From Desulfobacterales bacterium (lineage in GTDB: Bacteria > Desulfobacterota > Desulfobacteria > Desulfobacterales > UBA5852), in assembly GCA_030066455.1 (NCBI GenBank), contig JASJBQ010000257.1:1-6856 (forward strand): a stretch of DNA of 6,856 nt, in the 5' to 3' direction. Below, piece after piece: positions 1 to 5,347 of this stretch. The notes beneath the pieces were generated by a model, which was not told the origin of the DNA, ran no database searches, and saw nothing but the letters and a program-made list of their open reading frames with translations. Made by a program: the position numbers and the translations under genes. How positions within the stretch are numbered: position 1 is the stretch's first letter; each line of letters opens with the position of its first letter.

Positions 1-2
1 TG

Positions 3-374
3 AGCCAGATCGACATCATGCACGCCCTGGAGCCGCGCTACGGCGAGCTGGGGGATTCGCGCTGGATCGGCCAATCCGTTTTCAGCCGCCGCGCTCTCGT
101 TGCCCTGCGGGAGACATTTCAACTTTGGGAGCAGCCCCTGGAGGAGATCTGCCGGGGCATGGGCAACGTCCATGTTCGTGACTTCATGCAAATTCCCAAA
201 GAGGGCGAGTTTGTCGAGGACACCGAAACCATGAACGTGGCCGTCCACCGGATTGTCATGGGTCGCCACCGCAGCCTGCTGGTTACCCGCGACAAGGAAA
301 TTGTCGGCATTCTGCGTTCCACGGATTTGTTCAACACCTTCTATGAGATGCTGGCGGCCTGCAAAGTCACGTAG
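3..374 (+). CDS. CBS-pair domain protein, C-terminal part (5' end outside window)
   Basis: The reading frame is open from base 3 to the TAG at 372-374 with no stop on the left, so this is probably the tail of a longer gene; an ATG at 18 is internal to the frame and has no convincing ribosome binding site. The visible 123 residues begin with SQIDIMHALEPRYGEL, which looks like the end of a first CBS repeat. A linker follows, then a second CBS repeat from about residue 55 to 117 with the typical pattern VRDFMQIP, a variable stretch, SLLVTRDKEIVGILRSTDLF. CBS pairs (Bateman modules) usually bind adenine nucleotides and control an attached or partner protein. No other domain is visible here, so the partner and ligand are unknown. 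The gene ends about 200 bases before metF and need not be co-transcribed with it. Family call is firm; function is not. Confidence 0.85.
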   Translation, partial: SQIDIMHALEPRYGELGDSRWIGQSVFSRRALVALRETFQLWEQPLEEICRGMGNVHVRDFMQIPKEGEFVEDTETMNVAVHRIVMGRHRSLLVTRDKEIVGILRSTDLFNTFYEMLAACKVT

Positions 375-402
375 TTCGGCCCGCGTTCCTCGCAGCCCGC
401 CG

Positions 403-424
403 AATGGCCGCCCCAATGGCCGCC
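403..424. repeat. Short direct repeat in the gap before metF
   Basis: The ten bases aatggccgcc occur at 403-412 and again at 415-424, a period of 12. The repeat lies just after the stop of the CBS gene, in the 375-573 gap. It does not form a terminator: there is no matching stem followed by a T-run. It may be no more than local GC-rich slippage. The rest of the gap holds only the possible leader ORF at 503-577. Confidence 0.5.
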
Positions 425-502
425 GGCAGGTCAGATTACCGCTCCTGGCCGTCGTGCTGAACATCGACACATAACTGTTTACTTTCCGGAGGTTGACGTT
501 TA

Positions 503-577
503 ATGTCGTCCCGTTATCGGATGGCGACGCGCGTTCGCTGTGCTAACCCTCCCCTTTTATTCGCGAGTTCCATATGA
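503..577 (+). CDS. Possible 24-codon leader ORF overlapping the metF start
   Basis: An ATG at 503 follows a clear GGAGG at 488-492 with a 10-base spacer. The frame runs 24 codons and stops at TGA 575-577, which shares bases with the metF ATG at 574-576 (ATGA overlap). The peptide begins MSSRYRMATRVRC and ends LLFASSI; I recognise no homologue. metF itself has only a weak GAG (565-567) in front of its start, so ribosomes ending this short ORF could reinitiate on metF. That would make it a translational-coupling leader. It could equally be a chance ORF. No run of a single regulatory amino acid is present, so classical attenuation is not suggested. Confidence 0.3.
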   Translation: MSSRYRMATRVRCANPPLLFASSI

Positions 578-1422
578 TCAGGTTAAAACGCACTATCCGA
601 GATGAATTCACCATCCTGATCGAGGTGGTACCGCCGGCCGGTTCGGATGCGGAGGCCCTGCTTGCGGACTTGGAAACCCTTGCGCCTTTAAGCTTGGACG
701 GGTTCAGTGTGGCCACCAACCCGGGGGGCCACCCTCGAATGAGCGCGATGGCGATCTGCAGCCTGATTCAACAGCGCACGGCGCGACCGGCCATCCTCCA
801 CTGCACCCCCCGCGACCACAACCGAATCGGTCTTCAGGGCTTGCTCTGGGGAGCGCTTGGTATGGGGATCCAATCGGTATTGATCATGTCGGGCGACGCG
901 GTGGCCGCGGATGACCGTGCCGCCACCACGACTTTGCGCGATGTGGATATTTTCAGTCTGCTGTCTCTGGCGCGCGAATCCGGCCTCCATGCGGGCGTCG
1001 TGTTCGATCCCCTGCCTGCAAACGGGGGGCTGGACGGCGCCATTGCGCGCCTCGACCGCAAGACACAAGCCGGCGCGCAGTTCGTCGTCACCCAGCCGGT
1101 CTACGACGAGGCGGGAGCCGACATGCTGGCCCGGGCCACGGAACACTGCGGTCTGCCGGTCATCATGGGCATCCTGCCGCTGCGCACGGCGAAGCATGCC
1201 GATTTTCTACACGACAAGGTCGCAGGCATCGCGGTACCCGCATCCGTGCGTCAATCCATGCACGCGGCCACGGATTCGGTGGCACGGGGCAATGCCAACG
1301 CGCGCGGTGTGCTGACGCTGGCCCGCGAACGCTTTGCCGGCGCCTGCATCATGCCGCCGTTTGCCCACTTCGAGATCCTGTTCGACATCCTGGGAAAACG
1401 GTCCGGCGGTCCGGACGCATGA
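574..1422 (+). CDS. metF: 5,10-methylenetetrahydrofolate reductase (MetF/MTHFR family)
   Basis: This enzyme reduces 5,10-methylene-tetrahydrofolate to 5-methyl-tetrahydrofolate in the cytoplasm with a flavin cofactor. The product feeds methionine synthesis and, in some anaerobes, the methyl branch of the Wood-Ljungdahl pathway. The 282-residue protein spans a full catalytic barrel (E. coli MetF is 296). Visible motifs are EVVPP with the likely catalytic Glu17, HCTPRDHNR at 76-84, IMSGD at 104-108, TQPVYD at 173-178 with the folate-site Gln174, GILPL at 199-203 and GACIMPPF near the end. The DHNRIGLQ and SGD..DVD pattern recalls the reductase half of YitJ-type fusion proteins, but no homocysteine methyltransferase domain is attached. 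The start is the only ATG after an in-frame TAA at 544-546; its own ribosome binding site is weak. It overlaps the next gene by 4 bases. No MetV-like partner is seen, so the electron donor cannot be told. Family call is firm. Confidence 0.9.
   Translation: MIRLKRTIRDEFTILIEVVPPAGSDAEALLADLETLAPLSLDGFSVATNPGGHPRMSAMAICSLIQQRTARPAILHCTPRDHNRIGLQGLLWGALGMGIQSVLIMSGDAVAADDRAATTTLRDVDIFSLLSLARESGLHAGVVFDPLPANGGLDGAIARLDRKTQAGAQFVVTQPVYDEAGADMLARATEHCGLPVIMGILPLRTAKHADFLHDKVAGIAVPASVRQSMHAATDSVARGNANARGVLTLARERFAGACIMPPFAHFEILFDILGKRSGGPDA
1401..1416 (+). promoter_or_regulatory. RNA hairpin just before the YkgJ-like gene start
   Basis: GTCCGG, a CGGT loop and CCGGAC form a perfect 6-base-pair GC stem that ends two bases before the ATG at 1419. 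No Shine-Dalgarno sequence lies at a useful distance in front of that ATG. The hairpin lies within the last codons of metF, so ribosomes translating metF would melt it and deliver initiation to the overlapping gene. The stem is seen directly; its role in coupling is inference. Confidence 0.35.
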
Positions 1423-2021
1423 GCCTGCGTTACAAACTAAACAAGGGCCGAAATCTGCTGGCCGCCCTTTCGCCGGAAGAGCACGCCAACCTGACACGCA
1501 TCTGCGAAGACATCCGACGGTCCCAGGAAATGCTCCTGGAAAACGCCGGGCCTGCCATGCAGCAGTGCCTCAACAACTGCGAGGGCCTTTGCTGCCGCAA
1601 CGCCCGCGTGGACGATATCATCGGCCTCTGGGACCTGGTCTACATCCTCACCTTGGCGCCCGATCTCGCCGCCGACATGGCCGCCCGGGCCGAACGCGAA
1701 CCCCCCTTCTACTCCGCCAACTGCATGTTCCTGAAGGCGGACACCGGCCCCTGCATCTTTGCCGCGACCATTCGGCCGGAAGTCTGCGTGACGACTTTCT
1801 GCAGTGGCGACGAGACCATTCAGCGCGAAATCCGCCGCGTCAAACGGCAATTTTTCAAGATCGGTCTTTTTTTCTTCTGGCGCCGCCCCCGCGCCCTGCT
1901 TAAAAGGTTGGCATGGCGCACGCGGAGCGATCGCGCGCCGACGGCGCCACCCCTTCGGGAAGCCGGGCACACGCGTCACCTCAAGATCGACGACCCCGCC
2001 CGCGGAGAGAAGAATGGTTGA
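1419..2021 (+). CDS. YkgJ-family cysteine-cluster protein (putative zinc/iron-binding)
   Basis: The 200-residue protein carries a cysteine pattern like that of the YkgJ (UPF0153) family, whose members are thought to bind zinc or an iron-sulfur centre; their role is mostly unknown. A first cluster C50-x3-C54-x3-CC58/59 (CLNNCEGLCCRN) is followed by C102, then GPCIF with C112, RPEVC with C123, and C128. This matches the family layout of a CC pair, then a G.C.I.....RP..C block. The N-terminal 45 residues are helical and charged. The C-terminal ~60 residues are strongly basic, with an aromatic patch KIGLFFFWRR at about 147-156, and show no family resemblance. The start overlaps the metF stop (ATGA) and lacks a ribosome binding site, so expression probably depends on metF translation. 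Whether it serves the folate reductase, for example as a metal or electron partner, is only a guess from position. Confidence 0.75.
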   Translation: MSLRYKLNKGRNLLAALSPEEHANLTRICEDIRRSQEMLLENAGPAMQQCLNNCEGLCCRNARVDDIIGLWDLVYILTLAPDLAADMAARAEREPPFYSANCMFLKADTGPCIFAATIRPEVCVTTFCSGDETIQREIRRVKRQFFKIGLFFFWRRPRALLKRLAWRTRSDRAPTAPPLREAGHTRHLKIDDPARGEKNG

Positions 2022-2433
2022 CCCCTCCTGCCCGCCACCGGAACTGGCATCCGTTCTGACATCGGCTTTCGGGGCCGGCGACGGCGCTTATGCCTGGAAA
2101 AAGGAGGCGTTACCCGAAGTCATCGATCAATTGGCAGCCGCCGGCATGGCGGTGGTGGGCGGTGAGGTCTGGGGCCTGCAGGATTTTGAAATCTTCGGCG
2201 CCGTGCCGACCCGGCGGGGTTCCACCCGGATCTTTGCCTGGAGCGCACCGGAAAAATCCCCGGGCACCGATTGGCCGTCATTTATTCGCCAATGCCTGCG
2301 GTACGCGCACCAGGCCATTCGCGATTTACGCGCGGAGTCCGAGGTCGCGCCACAATTCCGTGATCAGCTTGTCTACCACTTGCAGTTTCTGGCGGAGGAA
2401 GATTACCCGCATCTAAAACCAAGTTCGCCGTGA
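2014..2433 (+). CDS. Small hypothetical protein, possibly Imm40-like
   Basis: I do not firmly recognise this 139-residue soluble, acidic protein. The frame is open further upstream, but ATG 2014 is the sensible start: GGAG at 2004-2007 lies 6 bases in front, and it gives only an 8-base overlap with the preceding gene. The stretch AWKKEALPEVIDQL followed by GMAVVGGEVW (residues 27-53) resembles the core of Imm40, an immunity-protein family found with polymorphic toxins, where a helix is followed by an AILGGDV-type strand. The second half (WPSFIRQCLRYAHQAIRDL, then FRDQLVYHLQFLAEEDY) is helical. No toxin gene, Rhs repeat or secretion gene is nearby, so an immunity role is not supported by context. 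It sits between the YkgJ-like gene and the M28 peptidase and is probably co-transcribed with the former. Coding status is firm; the family suggestion is weak and from memory. Confidence 0.7.
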   Translation: MVDPSCPPPELASVLTSAFGAGDGAYAWKKEALPEVIDQLAAAGMAVVGGEVWGLQDFEIFGAVPTRRGSTRIFAWSAPEKSPGTDWPSFIRQCLRYAHQAIRDLRAESEVAPQFRDQLVYHLQFLAEEDYPHLKPSSP

Positions 2434-2485
2434 CAACGTCAGGTCGGCGGGCCCGCGTCCGTGGCGCTGACGGCATCGGGAGGCC

Positions 2486-3493
2486 ATGGCCATCGTCTGG
2501 TTGAAAACGTTCAGTCTGCTGTTGCTCGTGTGCCTTTTCGGGACCTTGCTTTTACGGCTGGTCGTCGTCCGCCCGTCGCCAGATGAGCGGCGGAAGCCTT
2601 CCGGCAGTGGAGTGCGCCGCGCAAGTGAGGCCAATCTGCAGGCGCATGTGCGCATGCTGTCCGAGGAAATGGTGCCGCGCAGCTGGCGTCACCGGGCCAA
2701 CCTGAAACGGGCGGCCGACTACATCGCCGCCTCGCTGCGGGCAAGCGGGGGCCGCGTCGAGCGGCAGACCTTCAGCGCCGCCGGACAAACCTACACCAAT
2801 ATTCTGGCCGCTTTCGGTCCCAATAAGGAACCCTGGATCGTCGTGGGCGCACACTACGACGTGGCCGGCGATGGACCGGGAGCCGATGACAACGCCAGCG
2901 CCGTGGCGGGGCTGCTCGAAATCGGACGCCTTCTGGGCTTGCAAGGGCTTTCCCGGCGGGTACTGCTGGCAGCTTATTGTCTGGAGGAACCGCCCTTTTT
3001 CGCCACCCCCCAGATGGGCAGCCACGTCCATGCCCAATCCCTTAAAAAAGCCGGCCACCGGATCGAACTGATGATCTGCCTTGAAATGATCGGTTACTTT
3101 TCCGATGAGCCCGGCAGTCAGCGCTTCCCCTTCCCGCTTCTAAGGCTGTTCTACCCCTCGACGGGCAACTACATCATGGTGGTGGATCGGATCGCATCGG
3201 GTCATGGCCCCCGCATTCGCAACAACATGCGGCAGGCAAGCCCGCTGCCGGTCTATTCGATCAATGCCCCGTCACTTCTCTGGGGCGTCGGGCTCTCCGA
3301 TCATCGCAATTTCTGGAAAGCCGGGTTCGATGCCGTCATGATCACCGATACGGCATTTTACCGCAACCGGGCCTATCACACCGCCGGCGATACCGCCGAT
3401 CGGCTGGACTACACCCGCATGGCCCTGGTCGTCGACGCGCTTCTGGGCTGCCTGCCGGTGCAGAGGCCCGCATTTCCCGAAGATAGGCCTTAA
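2486..3493 (+). CDS. Membrane-anchored M28-family zinc peptidase
   Basis: The 335-residue protein is a metallo-aminopeptidase-like enzyme of the M28 family, which uses two zinc ions. Residues 5-28 form one hydrophobic segment, so it is likely anchored with the catalytic domain outside the cytoplasm. Motifs in order: GAHYD with His123, GADDNASA with bridging Asp134, LEEPPF with catalytic Glu167 and zinc ligand Glu168, LEMIGYF with Glu200, SDH at 271-273, and YHTAGDT with His298. All five expected zinc ligands and the catalytic Glu are present, so it should be active. A Cys at 16 does not sit in a proper lipobox. An in-frame TGA at 2468-2470 rules out a longer form; the GGGAGG at 2478-2483 is only 2 bases from the ATG, unusually close. 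The gap to the previous gene is 52 bases, so it may share its transcript. The substrate is unknown; the EEPPFF loop is typical of a bacterial subgroup of undefined role. Confidence 0.88.
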   Translation: MAIVWLKTFSLLLLVCLFGTLLLRLVVVRPSPDERRKPSGSGVRRASEANLQAHVRMLSEEMVPRSWRHRANLKRAADYIAASLRASGGRVERQTFSAAGQTYTNILAAFGPNKEPWIVVGAHYDVAGDGPGADDNASAVAGLLEIGRLLGLQGLSRRVLLAAYCLEEPPFFATPQMGSHVHAQSLKKAGHRIELMICLEMIGYFSDEPGSQRFPFPLLRLFYPSTGNYIMVVDRIASGHGPRIRNNMRQASPLPVYSINAPSLLWGVGLSDHRNFWKAGFDAVMITDTAFYRNRAYHTAGDTADRLDYTRMALVVDALLGCLPVQRPAFPEDRP

Positions 3494-3744
3494 GTGCGGC
3501 ATCGCCTGACACCGGCATTTATCCCCGGCCGCCGAAGGCGTCTGAAGGCGGTGGTCCGAGGCCTTGCGATCCGGATCGATGTGAAGTAAAGGGTACCAGC
3601 ACCGGCGCCCGGCAGCCGCCGCTGAAACGGCTGAAGATCGAAACGCTACCCGGAGCTGTCCGCATTCTGGTACCCGTGAATGCCAAGGACAGCGGTTTCG
3701 GGCGGCCAACCTGATTGGCATACGGCAGGAGGACTTTTCACGCC
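3494..3744. other. Non-coding gap between the M28 peptidase and hisN
   Basis: I see no supported gene here. One + frame stays open through the whole gap to TGA 3712-3714 but offers no ATG, no ribosome binding site and no recognisable protein. A GTG-started 31-codon frame begins at 3494, also without support. A pair of 9-base inverted repeats, gggtaccag at 3591-3599 and ctggtaccc at 3667-3675, brackets 67 bases; each contains the palindrome ggtacc. No terminator with a T-run follows the peptidase gene, and no clear promoter precedes hisN, although one is expected in this gap. Confidence 0.5.
3727..3732 (+). promoter_or_regulatory. Shine-Dalgarno sequence of hisN
   Basis: AGGAGG lies 12 bases in front of the ATG at 3745. 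It decides the start: an in-frame TTG at 3715 lies upstream of this site and would translate through it. The spacing is somewhat long but no other candidate start fits better. Confidence 0.7.
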
Positions 3745-4521
3745 ATGACCCCATCCCTTTCCGAACTGATGCGCTTCGCCGTTGAAACCGCGCATGATGC
3801 CGGACGGCTGACCCTGGGGTATTTCCAGGCCGGCGTCCAGCCTGAATTCAAACCTGACGACTCGCCGGTGACGGTGGCCGACCGCAAGGCCGAAGAACTT
3901 ATCCGGCAGCGCATCGAGACCCGCTACCCCGACCATGCCATCGTCGGCGAGGAGTACGGCCAGACCGAACGCGAAAGCGACTTCCGCTGGATCATCGACC
4001 CGATCGACGGCACCAAGGCCTTCGTTCGCGGTGTCCCCCTGTACGCCGTGCTCATCGGGCTCGAGATCGAGGGGCGCTGCGAAGTCGGGGCCGTTTATTT
4101 CCCGGCGCTGAACGACATGATTTATGCCGCCAGCGACGCGGGCTGCTACTGGAACGGACGAAAAGCGCGCGTCGCGCCCACGGATCGCCTGGACCGCAGC
4201 TATCTGGCCTTTACCGGGGCGGAAAATTTCGCCCGTTTCGGGCGCCTGGAAACCTGGCAGCGCCTTCTGCAGCGTTGTTATCACTGCGTCGGATGGTCAG
4301 ATGCCTACGGTTATGCCCTGGTGGCCACCGGCCGTGTGGAAATCATGCTGGACCCGGTGCTCAACCCGTACGACTGCGCTCCCTTTCCCCCCATCCTGCG
4401 GGAGGCCGGCGGCTATTTTGGCGACTGGTCCGGCAATGAAACCATCTATGCCTGCGAGGGGCTGGCGACGACACGCTCGCTGCTGCCCCAGGTGCTGGAT
4501 GTGATGAACGCGGCCCCATGA
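3745..4521 (+). CDS. hisN: Histidinol-phosphatase, inositol-monophosphatase fold (HisN-like)
   Basis: The 258-residue protein belongs to the Mg2+-dependent inositol monophosphatase superfamily. Visible motifs are SPVTVADRKAE at 40-50, GEE at 68-70, WIIDPIDGTKAF at 82-93 with metal ligands Asp85 and Asp88, and the C-terminal LNPYDCAPFPPILREAGG block with Asp210. The run GWSDAYGYALVATGRVEIMLDP just before it is the feature that favours HisN-type histidinol-phosphatases over inositol monophosphatase or CysQ. HisN removes phosphate from L-histidinol phosphate, the penultimate stage of histidine synthesis, in the cytoplasm. The usual Trp before the last metal-binding Asp is Tyr here. No other his gene is in the window, which is common for hisN. 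It overlaps the following acetyltransferase by 4 bases. Superfamily is firm; substrate is likely but inositol or other sugar phosphates cannot be excluded. Confidence 0.85.
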   Translation: MTPSLSELMRFAVETAHDAGRLTLGYFQAGVQPEFKPDDSPVTVADRKAEELIRQRIETRYPDHAIVGEEYGQTERESDFRWIIDPIDGTKAFVRGVPLYAVLIGLEIEGRCEVGAVYFPALNDMIYAASDAGCYWNGRKARVAPTDRLDRSYLAFTGAENFARFGRLETWQRLLQRCYHCVGWSDAYGYALVATGRVEIMLDPVLNPYDCAPFPPILREAGGYFGDWSGNETIYACEGLATTRSLLPQVLDVMNAAP

Positions 4522-5045
4522 ATCCTCCGTCCGCCGCCACCGCCGTCCATGCGGTGACGATCACCAGCGCCGGACGCCACCAGGCCGCGCCTCTGGCCGC
4601 GCTCATCCGGCAGTCCTATGCCGATGTCGCCCGTCGCTTCGGTCTCGGGCCGCAGAACGCACCGACACACCCTTCCACGTGTACGACCGAATGGATCGCG
4701 AAGGATTGCCGCGCAGGCGTGCATTTTTATCTGGCCTCGCGGGGAACGATGATCGTGGGTTGTGCGGCTCTCAAAACCGCCACGTCTGAGGTTTGCTACC
4801 TCATGCGTCTGGCTGTCCTGCCGCTGTTTCGCCGCCAGGGTATCGGCAGCCGCCTCGTGCAGCACGTCTGCCGGGCGGCCAGCCGGACGGGTGCGTCCGA
4901 ATTGAGCGTCGGCCTGATCGCCGCGCAGGCGGACCTGATCGCCTGGTATCGCCGTCAGGGGTTCAGGGCCGTCGCGAGGCGCCGTTTCGCGCACCTTCCC
5001 TTTGAGGTGCTGTTCATGCGCCTCGAACTCGGCGCGGCAGGGTAG
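4518..5045 (+). CDS. GNAT-family N-acetyltransferase
   Basis: The 175-residue protein has the Gcn5-related acetyltransferase fold and should transfer an acetyl group from acetyl-CoA. The CoA-binding motif A is clear: YLMRLAVLPLFRRQGIGSRL at 94-113, with the R-x-x-G-x-G loop at 105-110. Motif B follows as ADLIAWYRRQGF at 138-149. The N-terminal part, SYADVARRFGLGPQNAPTHPS, and the end HLPFEVLFMRL match a recurring subfamily in anaerobic bacteria, as far as I remember, with no assigned substrate. The start ATG overlaps the hisN stop (ATGA) and has no ribosome binding site of its own, so it is probably translated by coupling. The stop is one base before the start of a decayed second acetyltransferase gene. 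The substrate could be an amine, amino acid or protein; the sequence does not tell. Confidence 0.85.
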   Translation: MNPPSAATAVHAVTITSAGRHQAAPLAALIRQSYADVARRFGLGPQNAPTHPSTCTTEWIAKDCRAGVHFYLASRGTMIVGCAALKTATSEVCYLMRLAVLPLFRRQGIGSRLVQHVCRAASRTGASELSVGLIAAQADLIAWYRRQGFRAVARRRFAHLPFEVLFMRLELGAAG

Positions 5046-5046
5046 A

Positions 5047-5303
5047 ATGTGCATGCCGCTGAGCATCCGACCCTTTGGCTGCAAGGACACCGTGCCGTCA
5101 TCAACCTGTGGCGCGCCTGCGGCCTGATCGTCCCGCAGAATATCGCCTCTGCCGATATCCAACACGAAACCCGCTTTCAACCCGACCAGTTCCCGGTGGG
5201 ATGCGATGCCAACGGACGCCTTCGGGCCACGGTCATGGCCGGATCCGACGGTCATCGCGGCCGGATCGACGACCTGGCGGCATCGCCGTCCACGCGCCGG
5301 CGG
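5047..5303 (+). pseudogene. Decayed GNAT acetyltransferase gene, YpeA-like, frameshifted and truncated
   Basis: Homology to the YpeA type of GNAT acetyltransferase is spread over two frames. Frame one starts at ATG 5047, one base after the upstream stop, and reads MCMPLSIRPFGCKDT before running to a TGA at 5125-5127. From about 5091 the family pattern continues in another frame: AVINLWRACGLIVPQN, then ADIQ, FQPDQFPVG, then ATVMAGSDGHRG, then LAASPSTRRR. A single lost base near 5089-5094 would rejoin them. YpeA-family proteins have a similar N-terminus (IR.F...D...VI.LW..C.L..P.N), a TVM.GYDGHRG core, then L.V.P..R..GI. Several conserved positions are eroded: the N-D-P after the Pro is N-I-A, the Tyr of GYDGHRG is Ser, and the acetyl-CoA loop after RRR is lost. 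The C-terminal half is absent; nhaA's 3' end follows 44 bases on. The second frame has no credible start of its own. One base could be a sequencing error, but the erosion argues for real decay. Confidence 0.65.
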
Positions 5304-5347
5304 CATCATGAGGATGTCCGGGCGTCGTCAGCGATGCCAGGCGCGGA

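Noticed and set aside
493..523. TTGACG ... TATCGG as a metF promoter
   Set aside because: The -35 match is good, but the -10 candidate matches only three of six positions with a 16-base spacer. It is not distinguishable from chance.
2486..2545. Lipoprotein signal for the M28 peptidase around Cys16
   Set aside because: The residues before the Cys (LLLLV) do not fit a lipobox, which needs a small residue such as Gly or Ala at -1. A plain membrane anchor explains the segment better.
3493..3714. Open + frame across the gap before hisN as a possible lost gene
   Set aside because: No start codon, no ribosome binding site and no recognisable homology. An open frame of this length is unremarkable in GC-rich DNA.
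4446..5309. 287-codon - strand ORF
   Set aside because: It lies antisense to the end of hisN, the GNAT gene and the pseudogene. Its translation shows no family motifs and is typical of the long antisense frames found in GC-rich genes.
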